64,000 bases of DNA from Nostoc sp. KVJ3. GTDB lineage: Bacteria > Cyanobacteriota > Cyanobacteriia > Cyanobacteriales > Nostocaceae. Shown here one piece after another: positions 55,230 through 62,682 of the stretch. The notes under the pieces were generated by a model. It was given only the letters and a program-made list of their open reading frames with translations. It did no database searches and was not told the DNA's origin. Every line of letters begins with the position of its first letter. Position 1 is the stretch's first letter. The translations under genes and the position numbers were made by a program. The DNA lies in NCBI RefSeq assembly GCF_026127265.1, contig NZ_WWFG01000010.1, positions 9,696 to 73,695 of the forward strand, read 5' to 3'.

Positions 55230-55550
55230 AAAAGTTCAACAATAAATAAAAAAGTTCTACAATTTCTGTTGGGTGCTTTACCCCGCTCCAGGCATCCGTC
55301 CATGAATCGCTCGCAAGTCTTACCGCCGTGCGATAGCTACGTTATTACTAGAGCGATCGCGCCCACATGCGCGTAGAATCACTCTCCTAATTGTTGAACT
55401 TTTTTATTTGAGTTTGGTGTCTCTGTGTTGAAAAAGTAGTAGAGTGATCCCTTTTCCATCCCCAAATTGTTCAACTTATTTTTACGTGGACTTGCACCCA
55501 ACCACGAAAAATCAATGCTTTGAGAGACTAGAATTGTTGAACTTTTTTAT
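55225..55550. repeat. Four copies of a 19-bp repeat in two orientations
   Basis: AATAAAAAAGTTCAACAAT occurs at 55225-55243, with one change at 55245-55263, and in the opposite orientation at 55390-55408 and 55533-55550. A looser version (ATTGTTCAACTTATTTTTA) lies near 55465. The inverted pair 55225/55408 bounds 184 bases and may be a miniature element; the spread of sites also resembles transposase-binding arrays. The first copy overlaps the response regulator stop codon. Confidence 0.6.
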
Positions 55551-55735
55551 ATGCTTACAACTATCTGCAATAAAAGATTCAATTAAATTTGGATCTTTGA
55601 TAAGTACTTTAAACTTTCAATCCCCAATATGGTTCAAATACCAATTTTATGGTTCAAAACTTTTGTTTTCATAGATATTTGAGTAAAAATAAAATATTTC
55701 ATTGAACAAGCGATCGCCTACTCAACTCGTAGCTG

Positions 55736-55819
55736 AATAATAATGATAATCAAGCCGAACGATTGATACGAACGTCTTTCATATCAGTCTTTTTATTCCT
55801 TACACGATAATCATTATTA
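55736..55819. repeat. 84-bp palindrome with Fur-like arms
   Basis: TAATAATGATAATC (55738-55751) faces GATAATCATTATTA (55806-55819), 13 of 14 complementary. The right arm alone resembles GATAATCATTATC, the Fur/Zur box core. The arms match those of the hairpin at 30032-30112, but the interiors differ. Between them no gene is present. Confidence 0.5.
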
Positions 55820-55846
55820 GTAAAAAAACTCGAATATTAAAAGTGA

Positions 55847-55917
55847 ACTATAAACTGGATACTCATTTCTGAAGCAGATTATGAGTTAAAATCTCAATTT
55901 TTAGTTCAAATCACAAT
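55847..55917 (+). repeat. Diverged direct repeat, right copy (partner 31478-31550)
   Basis: Aligns along its whole length with 31478-31550 in the same orientation, about 70% by eye (TGGATA, GAAGCA, TGAG, TAAAA, TTTTT, TTCAAATCACAAT). Together with that copy it brackets 24 kb containing the synthase cluster. The stretch 55918-56325 has no gene, but contains two TGAGCAA sites (about 56051 and 56085) of the array described at 56326-56395. Confidence 0.5.
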
Positions 55918-56325
55918 GAGATATCTCAAAAAGATTAATAGCAAATCATTTGACGATTGTTACTAAAAATATCTACAATCAGTCTTTTATACTTAGTGTT
56001 AATTAAACTAAATAATTATTAGTTGTAAATAGATTTTGAAACAATAACTTGAGCAAAGGTTCTGTTTTGTAACTGTAACCTGAGCAAACATACTCAGGCA
56101 TGATATCAAGCAACTTAAATTTCCCTTTTAAGCCGTGAAACCTAGAAATAGCAAGAGTTGAGCAGCAGATTGTATTTTCAATAACTTTATTTTAATGACA
56201 ATAAACCATGAAAGAATAGGACTTTGAGATAGGCGGATATAAAAGCGATCGCTCTGTCGAAAAAGAAATCAGATCAAGCAACAGAGGTATTTTCACTCTT
56301 TATGTTTACTGTCTTTACTTTGGGA

Positions 56326-56395
56326 CGTATAACTTGAGCAACCCGCTTTGAAAGCATAAAGTGAGCAACTTGCTCATCTTATGCTTACAGTGACA
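56326..56395. repeat. Transposon-end-like array of TGAGCAA/GCATAA sites
   Basis: In sequence: ATAACTTGAGCAACCCGCTT, then GCATAAAGTGAGCAA, then its inverse TTGCTCATCTTATGC, ending TTACAGTGACA at 56395. Read from the right, the end starts TGTCACTGTAAGCATAAG, a TGT terminus as in Tn7/Tn5053-type elements. The same array is repeated at 58018-58085 and (after the IS1380 insertion) at 60197-60202. Sites of this kind are what TnsB/TniA binds in related transposons; binding here is inferred. Confidence 0.55.
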
Positions 56396-57074
56396 TAAAC
56401 ATCGTCGTCTGAAAGTTTTTTGCCTTGATGAAGCACAAAATCTCAGTAAAGTTGCCAGTGGTCGAAAATTACGCGACCAGACAGACTGTATTAAGTCCCT
56501 AGCAAACCTTACTCAAGTCAAATTCGTACTGGCAGGTACTTATGACTTGTTGATACTTCGTAACTTGAGTGCCCAGTTGTGCAGGCGCAGCCTGGATATT
56601 CATTTTGAGCGATACAAAGTCGAGAATGAAGAAGATTTAAAAGCTTTCAGAGGTGTTGTTCAAACTTTTCAACGTCATTTACCTTTTGAAGAAGAGCCTG
56701 ATTTACTTAAATACTGGGATTTTTGCTACGAACGCAGTTTCGGTTGTGTCGGTATTCTCAAAGATTGGTTATCTCAAGCATTGGCAATGGCGTTACTGGA
56801 TGGAGCTAAAACTCTCACTCTGTCGCATTTAAAATCTTCTGCCTACTCTCATGAACAATGCATGATTATCTTCAACGAAACACGATTAGGAGAAAAGCAA
56901 CTTGAGTTTACCCCAGATAGTTCGGCTTTGAGAATTGCTTTAGGTTTAGAATCTCATCATGGGTCAGCTACACATAGCACGTCCCAGACAACCAATACTA
57001 AATCTCGTCGCTCTACTACTGGTAATACTAAACCTCAACGTCGTACTGTTGGAGGTGGTGAAAATGTCGGTTGA
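56394..57074 (+). pseudogene. TnsC/TniB-type AAA+ regulator, N-terminally truncated
   Basis: The frame opens right at the transposon-end array (previous stop at 56391) with HRRLKVFCLDEAQNLSKVAS, i.e. the Walker B region. It continues LANLTQVKFVLAGTYDLL (sensor I) to the C-terminus (KSRRSTTGNTKPQRRTVGGG). The Walker A half is missing. The aligned part resembles LMIDEAQHLLMVAGG...HILFGTYDLLN of the second TnsC at 61554-62682. Cannot be a working ATPase as it stands. Its end overlaps the tniQ start by 11 bases. Confidence 0.75.
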
Positions 57075-57981
57075 AAGTTTGGCTAATTATGAGTCGTGGG
57101 ACTTAACGATGAACCAACTTCCAAAACGCAGCCATCTTTATTCTCTTAAACCAATAGGTTTTGGTACACCCACAGTTGAAAGTTTTACTAGTTACTTACA
57201 GCGCTTGGCTGCTGCACATGGTGTCTCGATTGCTAGTTTAATTCGCTATAAAATTACGCCGTTATTTATTCAGAGCAATCAACCACCCGATTTCTTGAAA
57301 GCTGATGATGCTATCAAAATGCTCATCAATGCTTGGCATCGAGAGCCTGCACTTTTACAACAGCAGTCTGCTAAATTTTGGTTAGACCGAACGCAACATG
57401 TTTCAAAGGTAGTTGCCATCGTTGAGAAATTAACTGCTAGGCTTGATCTGAGTTTTCTGACTTTACTTCAATGGCACTCCTGGCGACTTAACTTCAGTCA
57501 TATTTTCCATACTGAACAACGTTGGTGTTCTGGCTGCTATCAAGACTGGCGTGAAGCTGGTTTACCTATTTATAACCCTTTGTTGTGGACAATAGAACCT
57601 GTCAGTGTTTGTCCAGTTCACCAACGTTACCTACAACTGCGGTGCTTGTACTGTGGTTGTTTTCAACAGTTTCTCAATCTGGACTGCCATTCTTTTGGTT
57701 ATTGTTGTGTGTGTAATGCATGGTTGGGTCGGTTTGTAGACAATACTTCTTTTTCTCAGGGGTCTCGGTTTGATTGGGAAAAGTGGGCTGCTCAATCTGT
57801 TGGCCAGATTTTTGGCGCTATGCCAACACTTAGTTCGACTTCTTTTTCTCAAGTTACCCCGCCAGCTAAATATCGGCGAAAACCTACTCTCACTAAATTT
57901 TTAAGGTGGTGTTACAAACTTGGAATTAATCCTGTTAAGGGTTTGGAAATTCTCTCGATTATACCGAGTGTAGTCAGTTGA
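57064..57981 (+). CDS. tniQ: TniQ-family transposon target-selection protein (left module)
   Basis: About 305 residues from ATG 57064, which has GGAGG 8 bases upstream. TniQ landmarks: LYSLKPIGFGTPTVESFTSY and LQRLAAAHG at the front, RWCSGCYQDWREAGLPIYNP, PLLWTIEPVSVCPVHQ and LRCLYCGCFQQFLNLDCHSF with CxxC/CxxH zinc-binding pairs. It is about 35 residues longer than the right-hand TniQ and clearly a different, related protein. The gene itself is intact, but its partner TnsC is truncated and no tnsB accompanies it. Confidence 0.82.
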   Translation: MSVESLANYESWDLTMNQLPKRSHLYSLKPIGFGTPTVESFTSYLQRLAAAHGVSIASLIRYKITPLFIQSNQPPDFLKADDAIKMLINAWHREPALLQQQSAKFWLDRTQHVSKVVAIVEKLTARLDLSFLTLLQWHSWRLNFSHIFHTEQRWCSGCYQDWREAGLPIYNPLLWTIEPVSVCPVHQRYLQLRCLYCGCFQQFLNLDCHSFGYCCVCNAWLGRFVDNTSFSQGSRFDWEKWAAQSVGQIFGAMPTLSSTSFSQVTPPAKYRRKPTLTKFLRWCYKLGINPVKGLEILSIIPSVVS

Positions 57982-58017
57982 ACCCAGACCAGAGCTACTG
58001 GACGGTGCTTCCTTTTC

Positions 58018-58085
58018 CGTAAGCATAAGATGAGCGACCTGTTTTGAAACCATAAAGCGAGCAACTTGCTCATCTTATGCTTACA
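58018..58085. repeat. 68-bp near-palindromic transposon-end array
   Basis: Begins GTAAGCATAAGATGAGC and ends GCTCATCTTATGCTTAC, with ACCATAAAGCGAGCAACTTG between. The last 45 bases repeat 56343-56388. Continuity with GTGACA resumes at 60197 once the IS1380 element and its TTACA duplication are removed, so the original end read ...CTTATGCTTACAGTGACA exactly as at 56395. Confidence 0.6.
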
Positions 58086-58347
58086 CGCAAATTTCTCACA
58101 AACAATAAAAAATCAATTCACATCGCTTGATGTAAGACATTTTTTGATACATCATCAATTGAAATTTATGATGGTAAATAAAGTAAGTACAAAATAGCCA
58201 TTATTAAGCTAAAACAGCTACTAAGCTTTTTGCTTGTACTGGGATTGAAACACTCTGCTCATAAAATTAAGCATCCAAAACAAGGCTTAAATCAAACTAA
58301 GCCAAAAATATTATTAGAGAGAAGGTGAAATGCTGCTTGACTCGAAA

Positions 58348-59835
58348 TTAAGCGGTATTCGAGAGCATTTTTAAGCATCTGTAAGCAGCAGCAAAGATAT
58401 GTTTTACAGGACTTGAGCTAGTAATCGCAATTAAAATTCGCCGTGAGCTTATAGTAATTAAGGCTCCTAACTTCAATAATTTTGTCCGAATAGTCCCAAC
58501 TTGAGAATTTTTTAATTCGGTTTTGGCTAAACATTGTGACCGCAATGCATTCATCAAAACGTAAGCAAGAGAAGAAAACCATAAGCGTAGCTGATTTCCT
58601 GCAAATGTATGAGTACTGGTTCTATCACTAAAAAGCTCAAGTTGTTGTTCCTTAAAACGATTTTCCATCTCCCCTCGCTTACAATATTTTTGTCTGTAGA
58701 GTTGACCAGGGGGTACTTTATTGGTAGGAAGACTTGTAACAACAAAACGAATATTATTTCCCTTTATTCCATATTCGACCTTACAAACAACACGACGACT
58801 ACGACTCCAAGATTCACGAGTCTGATAGTCTAAGGACTTATGCCAAATTGAGTTATCAATCAGGTCACAAGCAAGTTCAAAAATTTGTTCATCTGGTTTA
58901 AATAGAGTTTCTAAAAATGAAGTTACTGTTGATAACTTCTGCTCAAACTCAAGCGAAGCTCTATTTTGAGTCGCCGTAGCCATTTTAATTAAACGGCTGT
59001 TTCGCGCCAATCCAAAAACGTAGTCAACTCCAGTCTGCGACTCACACCATGTCATAATATCGTCTCTGGAATAGGCACTATCTCCTCGTACTAAAATCTC
59101 AACATTCTGCCAATGTTGACGTATTTGTTTAATGACTCTTTGCAACTCTTCTAACGCTCCAAATGCTGGATCTACATTAGAAGGACGAAGTTTAGCTGCT
59201 AATAAGTGTTTGCCACAAAAAATATAAAGTGGAGCATAGCAATATCCTCCATAATAGGTATTGAAAAAAACTTGCTCCTGATTGCCATGTACTAAATCAT
59301 CAGTTACATCTAAGTCCAAAATAATTTTTCGTGGTTCTTTTGAGTAGGATTTTAAAAATATATTTACAAATAGACTTTCAATTTCTGCTGAAGAATGTCC
59401 AATTTTATGGTAACGACTATCTGCTCCTTGTTCTACATCTTCAGGACAATGTTCCAGCCTATTTAATGTACTTTTCCCTGCTAATATTACAGGCTTATCT
59501 TGTACTCCAATCCTTTTTCCTAATGATAGAGCAAACATCGGATCATGACGTAATTCTTCATGGTCATTTAAGTCTTCGTATCCCATGACCAACCCGTAGA
59601 TTCGTTGTCTAATTAAGTTTTCTATTGAATGGTCAATTCGATAAGGCTTTCGGTAATCTTGGAAACATAGTGCAAACTGTGATGTGATTTGCAGCTTTCT
59701 ATCTATTTCAGCAATTAAGCTTAAACCTGCATCAGATGTTACTTGTCCACCCTGGAAATTAACTACGACTGGAACTAACTTTGGCTGTTCAAATCTGAAC
59801 TGTTTCGGTATACGATCTGTCGAAGCTGGGGTCAT
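58348..59835 (-). CDS. IS1380-family transposase
   Basis: 495 residues. Opens KQFRFEQPKLVPVVVNFQGG then QVTSDAGLSLIAEID, typical for the family. DDE residues in IILDLDVTDDLVHG, EILVRGDSAYSRDD and the Glu in YCKRGEMENRFKEQQLELF. The C-terminal helix FSSLAYVLMNALR precedes a basic tail. Appears intact. The first 62 codons are repeated immediately upstream (59920-60107) as part of the tandem duplication. Confidence 0.85.
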   Translation of the reverse strand: MTPASTDRIPKQFRFEQPKLVPVVVNFQGGQVTSDAGLSLIAEIDRKLQITSQFALCFQDYRKPYRIDHSIENLIRQRIYGLVMGYEDLNDHEELRHDPMFALSLGKRIGVQDKPVILAGKSTLNRLEHCPEDVEQGADSRYHKIGHSSAEIESLFVNIFLKSYSKEPRKIILDLDVTDDLVHGNQEQVFFNTYYGGYCYAPLYIFCGKHLLAAKLRPSNVDPAFGALEELQRVIKQIRQHWQNVEILVRGDSAYSRDDIMTWCESQTGVDYVFGLARNSRLIKMATATQNRASLEFEQKLSTVTSFLETLFKPDEQIFELACDLIDNSIWHKSLDYQTRESWSRSRRVVCKVEYGIKGNNIRFVVTSLPTNKVPPGQLYRQKYCKRGEMENRFKEQQLELFSDRTSTHTFAGNQLRLWFSSLAYVLMNALRSQCLAKTELKNSQVGTIRTKLLKLGALITISSRRILIAITSSSPVKHIFAAAYRCLKMLSNTA

Positions 59836-60191
59836 GCTCTATAACTGCTGAAATACTTGCTATATATACATTTTCGCAGTTTTTGATCCCTTTTTTTCAG
59901 ATTTTGTGAGAAATCCGCGTTTCGGTAATCTTGGAAACATAGTGCAAACTGTGATGTGATTTGCAGCTTTCTATCTATTTCAGCAATTAAGCTTAAACCT
60001 GCATCAGATGTTACTTGTCCACCCTGGAAATTAACTACGACTGGAACTAACTTTGGCTGTTCAAATCTGAACTGTTTCGGTATACGATCTGTCGAAGCTG
60101 GGGTCATGCTCTATAACTGCTGAAATACTTGCTATATATACATTTTCGCAGTTTTTGATCCCTTTTTTTCAGATTTTGTGAGAAATCCGCG
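59648..60191. repeat. 272-bp perfect-looking tandem duplication
   Basis: 59648-59919 and 59920-60191 match base for base by eye. Each copy holds the first 62 transposase codons, the leader and the IS right end (…GAGAAATCCGCG). The second copy yields a 91-codon dead frame (59832-60107) that runs out after QDYRNADFSQNLK. The unit boundary coincides with the IS end, as expected if one end attacked its own element or replication slipped there. Confidence 0.8.
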
Positions 60192-60196
60192 TTACA

Positions 60197-60408
60197 GTGA
60201 CACCAACCATCAAGTAAGGTGTCTGCTCACATTATGCTTTAGATTACATAGTAGTACAAGGCTACAACACAAAATAAGTAACCCTTATCTTTTATCCGAC
60301 ATAAAATACGATTAATACCACTTTCCTTGATATACAACACTTTCACCAACATTGTGACTGTAACCATAAGTTTGCCGGGGCGGCACGTTTATGCTTTCAA
60401 AACGCCTG
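60197..60408. other. Non-coding stretch with scattered transposon-end sites
   Basis: No gene. It contains CTGCTCACATTATGCTTTAG (about 60217), GTAACCATAAGTTTGCC (about 60359) and CGTTTATGCTTTCAAAACGCC (about 60387), all relatives of the GCATAARRTGAGC site found at 56.3 and 58.0 kb. It forms the tail of the tnsB-tnsC-tniQ module, i.e. the probable end of that element. Confidence 0.45.
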
Positions 60409-60725
60409 TGTAGGTTCGCAGACTAAGTGAAAATTGTCGCGGACTATGTGAAAAATTGTCGCAGACTAATTGAAAATGACCTTGTGTAACCCTTATTCCC
60501 TCGTACTATACGGCGATCGCTAATTAGAGAAGTATTTCTCCAAAGCGTTATACTGTAATGAGTTGCAACCTTTTATCCTCATTTGGCGGAAAATTTCAAT
60601 TAGTCCGCGAATTTGGTAGGAATTTTTCATCTAGTCCGCGACAAATTTTCAATTAGTCTGCGACAAGATAAGTTGAAACCCTGATTACTCCGTTGAGATT
60701 TTTTCAATTAGTCTGCGAACCTACA
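60409..60725. mobile_element. 317-bp mini-transposon with TGT/ACA ends and seven internal sites
   Basis: Ends TGTAGGTTCGCAGACTAA and its complement TTAGTCTGCGAACCTACA are inverted; CCTG stands directly outside both (60405-60408, 60726-60729). Inside, a TCGCRGACTAAKTGAAAA-type repeat occurs three times rightward (60416, 60437, 60459) and four times leftward (60591, 60622, 60643, 60699). No coding capacity. This is the layout of a Tn7-like element's left and right ends with everything between deleted. It sits 23 bases after the tniQ stop. Confidence 0.8.
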
Positions 60726-60748
60726 CCTGGGCAAGTTTCGGTGAAAAA

Positions 60749-61567
60749 TTAGTTTTGATGCATGGGTGGTAGGAAGTTAGAGGGTGTATTGGCAGCCAAA
60801 TCTTCGACATCATCGAACCACATACACTGCCACACAGGCTTATTGCTTTGATTAGAGAGCGGAGCTATCAATTGTTGCCGCCAAAAGTCAACGCTTTCAG
60901 TTTCTTCATTAACTACTTGATTGAGTTGCAGTCCACCTAACCATAGATGACAGATTGAGCAATATCCTGGACGAGAATACCTTGATAATGGTGGAAACTC
61001 TTGCTGGCAGTGAGGGCATTGCTCAATCAGTGACTGATGCTCATGGTGAGGGCATTCCTTGATTGTGTTGACTAACCACAGCAGTGGATTGTAAATTACT
61101 CGATTATTGGTACGCCAGGTGTCATAGCATACTGGGCACCAAGCTTGATGTAAGCGCAGAATGCTAAACTCGAAAAAAATACTTGCCCACTTTAATGGCC
61201 ACAGACAAGATAAATCTTGACGCTGGGTTAATTCTTCTAGAACTTGAATTATAGTAGTGGCAATGTTAACTCTGGTTTGGCTTGCTGGAGTTAAAGAATC
61301 TTGAACTCCAAATAAATGATTAATGATGTTGATGGAACTAGCACTGCTTGTTTTGTGCCCCATCAGTGGAACAATTTTTGACAAAATTAGTTCTTCAGCA
61401 GTTATGGTGTGATAGTCGGCAAGGCGAGCAACATATCCACTTAAGCTCTCCATATAAAGCGTACCAACACCAATTGGCTCTAATGGAAATAATTGACAAC
61501 GTTGTGGAATTGTTGGTTTTTCCAGATTCCAAAACTCATCTTCGGTATAATAATCAACTAACATCAA
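60749..61567 (-). CDS. tniQ: TniQ-family transposon target-selection protein (right module)
   Basis: 272 residues. CQLFPLEPIGVGTLYMESLS and GYVARLADYH open the TniQ domain. The zinc-binding pairs are AWCPVCYDTW, IKECPHHEH, IEQCPHCQQE and GYCSICHLWLGG. It overlaps the tnsC 3' end by 14 bases, so it is the third gene of a tnsB-tnsC-tniQ operon. TniQ links target recognition to TnsC in Tn7-like and Tn5053-like transposons. No cas12k, Cascade or resolvase gene follows it: the next feature is the mini-transposon and end sites. Confidence 0.85.
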   Translation of the reverse strand: MMLVDYYTEDEFWNLEKPTIPQRCQLFPLEPIGVGTLYMESLSGYVARLADYHTITAEELILSKIVPLMGHKTSSASSINIINHLFGVQDSLTPASQTRVNIATTIIQVLEELTQRQDLSCLWPLKWASIFFEFSILRLHQAWCPVCYDTWRTNNRVIYNPLLWLVNTIKECPHHEHQSLIEQCPHCQQEFPPLSRYSRPGYCSICHLWLGGLQLNQVVNEETESVDFWRQQLIAPLSNQSNKPVWQCMWFDDVEDLAANTPSNFLPPMHQN

Positions 61568-62682
61568 GATTAATTCCTACAGGATCTCTTTTAGCCAGAC
61601 GTTTTCCAACACGACCTTTCGTTTGAGATGGTTGCCTTACATCTTCATTGGTCAAACTGGGTGTTACAGTTGCAACCTCGTTGTGCCATCGCTTCTCTCC
61701 AGCTTGTGCTTCCTGTTGAATTTGCTGCCGTCGTGCTTTTGAGTATTCGTTTTGTTGGATATACTTCGCATTGAGGGTTGTCGCATTCTCTGCCAAGGCG
61801 TTTCGTAACGCTTTTGTCAACCAAGTTTTGAGGAGACCAACGCTGCCAACTGAGTAATCCAAAAAATATTCATATTGTTCTACCAAGCAAGGTTCTTCTA
61901 CCATTGGTAAATGTGCCTGAAATGTTCTGAGAACCCGCATAAACTCAGCTATATCCTCTTTGTTGTCTGTCGAATAACGAGGTAAATGTATATCATCGCT
62001 GCGTCGGCTGACTTGACCACTGAGGTGACAGCAGTTGAGTAAATCATAAGTACCGAATAAAATATGTACGACACCAGTAACATTAGCGATAGATTTTATC
62101 CAATTCATCTGATGTAACATTTGTTTTCCTCCAGCAACCATCAGCAAATGTTGGGCTTCATCTATCATTAATGCTGTTAATTGATGGTGTCGCATAGATT
62201 GTTCTAAAGCACGACGCACAGTATCAGAACTTTTGGAAGCAAAGTATGTAGCCGAAAGAGTGTTTGCATACTTTTGATAATTTGATGTACTATTTGTAGT
62301 GATTGAATTGAGCGAGATTTTCTCTAGAGATTCTAGAACCCGGAGGTAGTAATCTTTATAATTAAACTTTCCTGCTTCATTAGCAATTGCCTCTATACCT
62401 GCGACTGGGATCTGACAAATATTACTGTTCATAGATGCTAATGCACCTTCCATTAACAGTTTTTTCAGTTCGTAGTCGTAAAGTAGTTTTCCCTACTCCT
62501 GCTGGGCCAACAACGAACAAGACACAGATATCTGTTGGTTGTTGAAGATTCATCAACAAAATATCTAAAGCCTGTTTTAACCGTAAATGTCCAATTGTAA
62601 TCCTCTGAAAATAGTTCAGCCGCTCGGTTGATGATTGAGTAAGAAGTGCTTGAGGAAATAGACGTTTGTGTTTTATTGCCAT
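61554..62682 (-). pseudogene. tnsC: TnsC/TniB-type AAA+ regulator, split by one-base frameshift
   Basis: The first frame (62682-62422) has FFVVGPAG-like Walker A (LFVVGPAGVGKTTLRLRTEK). The second (62453-61554) has Walker B LMIDEAQHLLMVAGGKQMLH, sensor I VVHILFGTYDLL and DYSVGSVGLLKTWL. Dropping one A from the A6 run near 62460 joins them as ...RTEKLLMEGALASM... into a protein of about 376 residues. A homopolymer error is as likely as real inactivation. Overlaps tnsB by 10 bases upstream and tniQ by 14 downstream. Confidence 0.78.

Larger units (their letters stand above)
58086..60191 (-). mobile_element. IS1380-family insertion sequence with internally duplicated end
   Basis: The ends CGCAAATTTCTCACAAA (58086) and, complemented, CGCGGATTTCTCACAAA (60191) are inverted repeats. 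The 5-bp target duplication TTACA flanks it (58081-58085 and 60192-60196), and the flanks join to rebuild a transposon-end sequence. It is 2106 bp long including a 272-bp tandem copy of its own right end; without it, 1834 bp. One transposase gene. Confidence 0.85.

Noticed and set aside
59832..60107. Separate 91-codon gene
   Set aside because: It is the duplicated first 62 codons of the IS1380 transposase followed by out-of-context sequence.
62422..62682. Programmed frameshifting in tnsC at the A6 run
   Set aside because: Possible in principle, but three other genes in the window show the same kind of single-base break, making a sequence error or mutation the simpler view.
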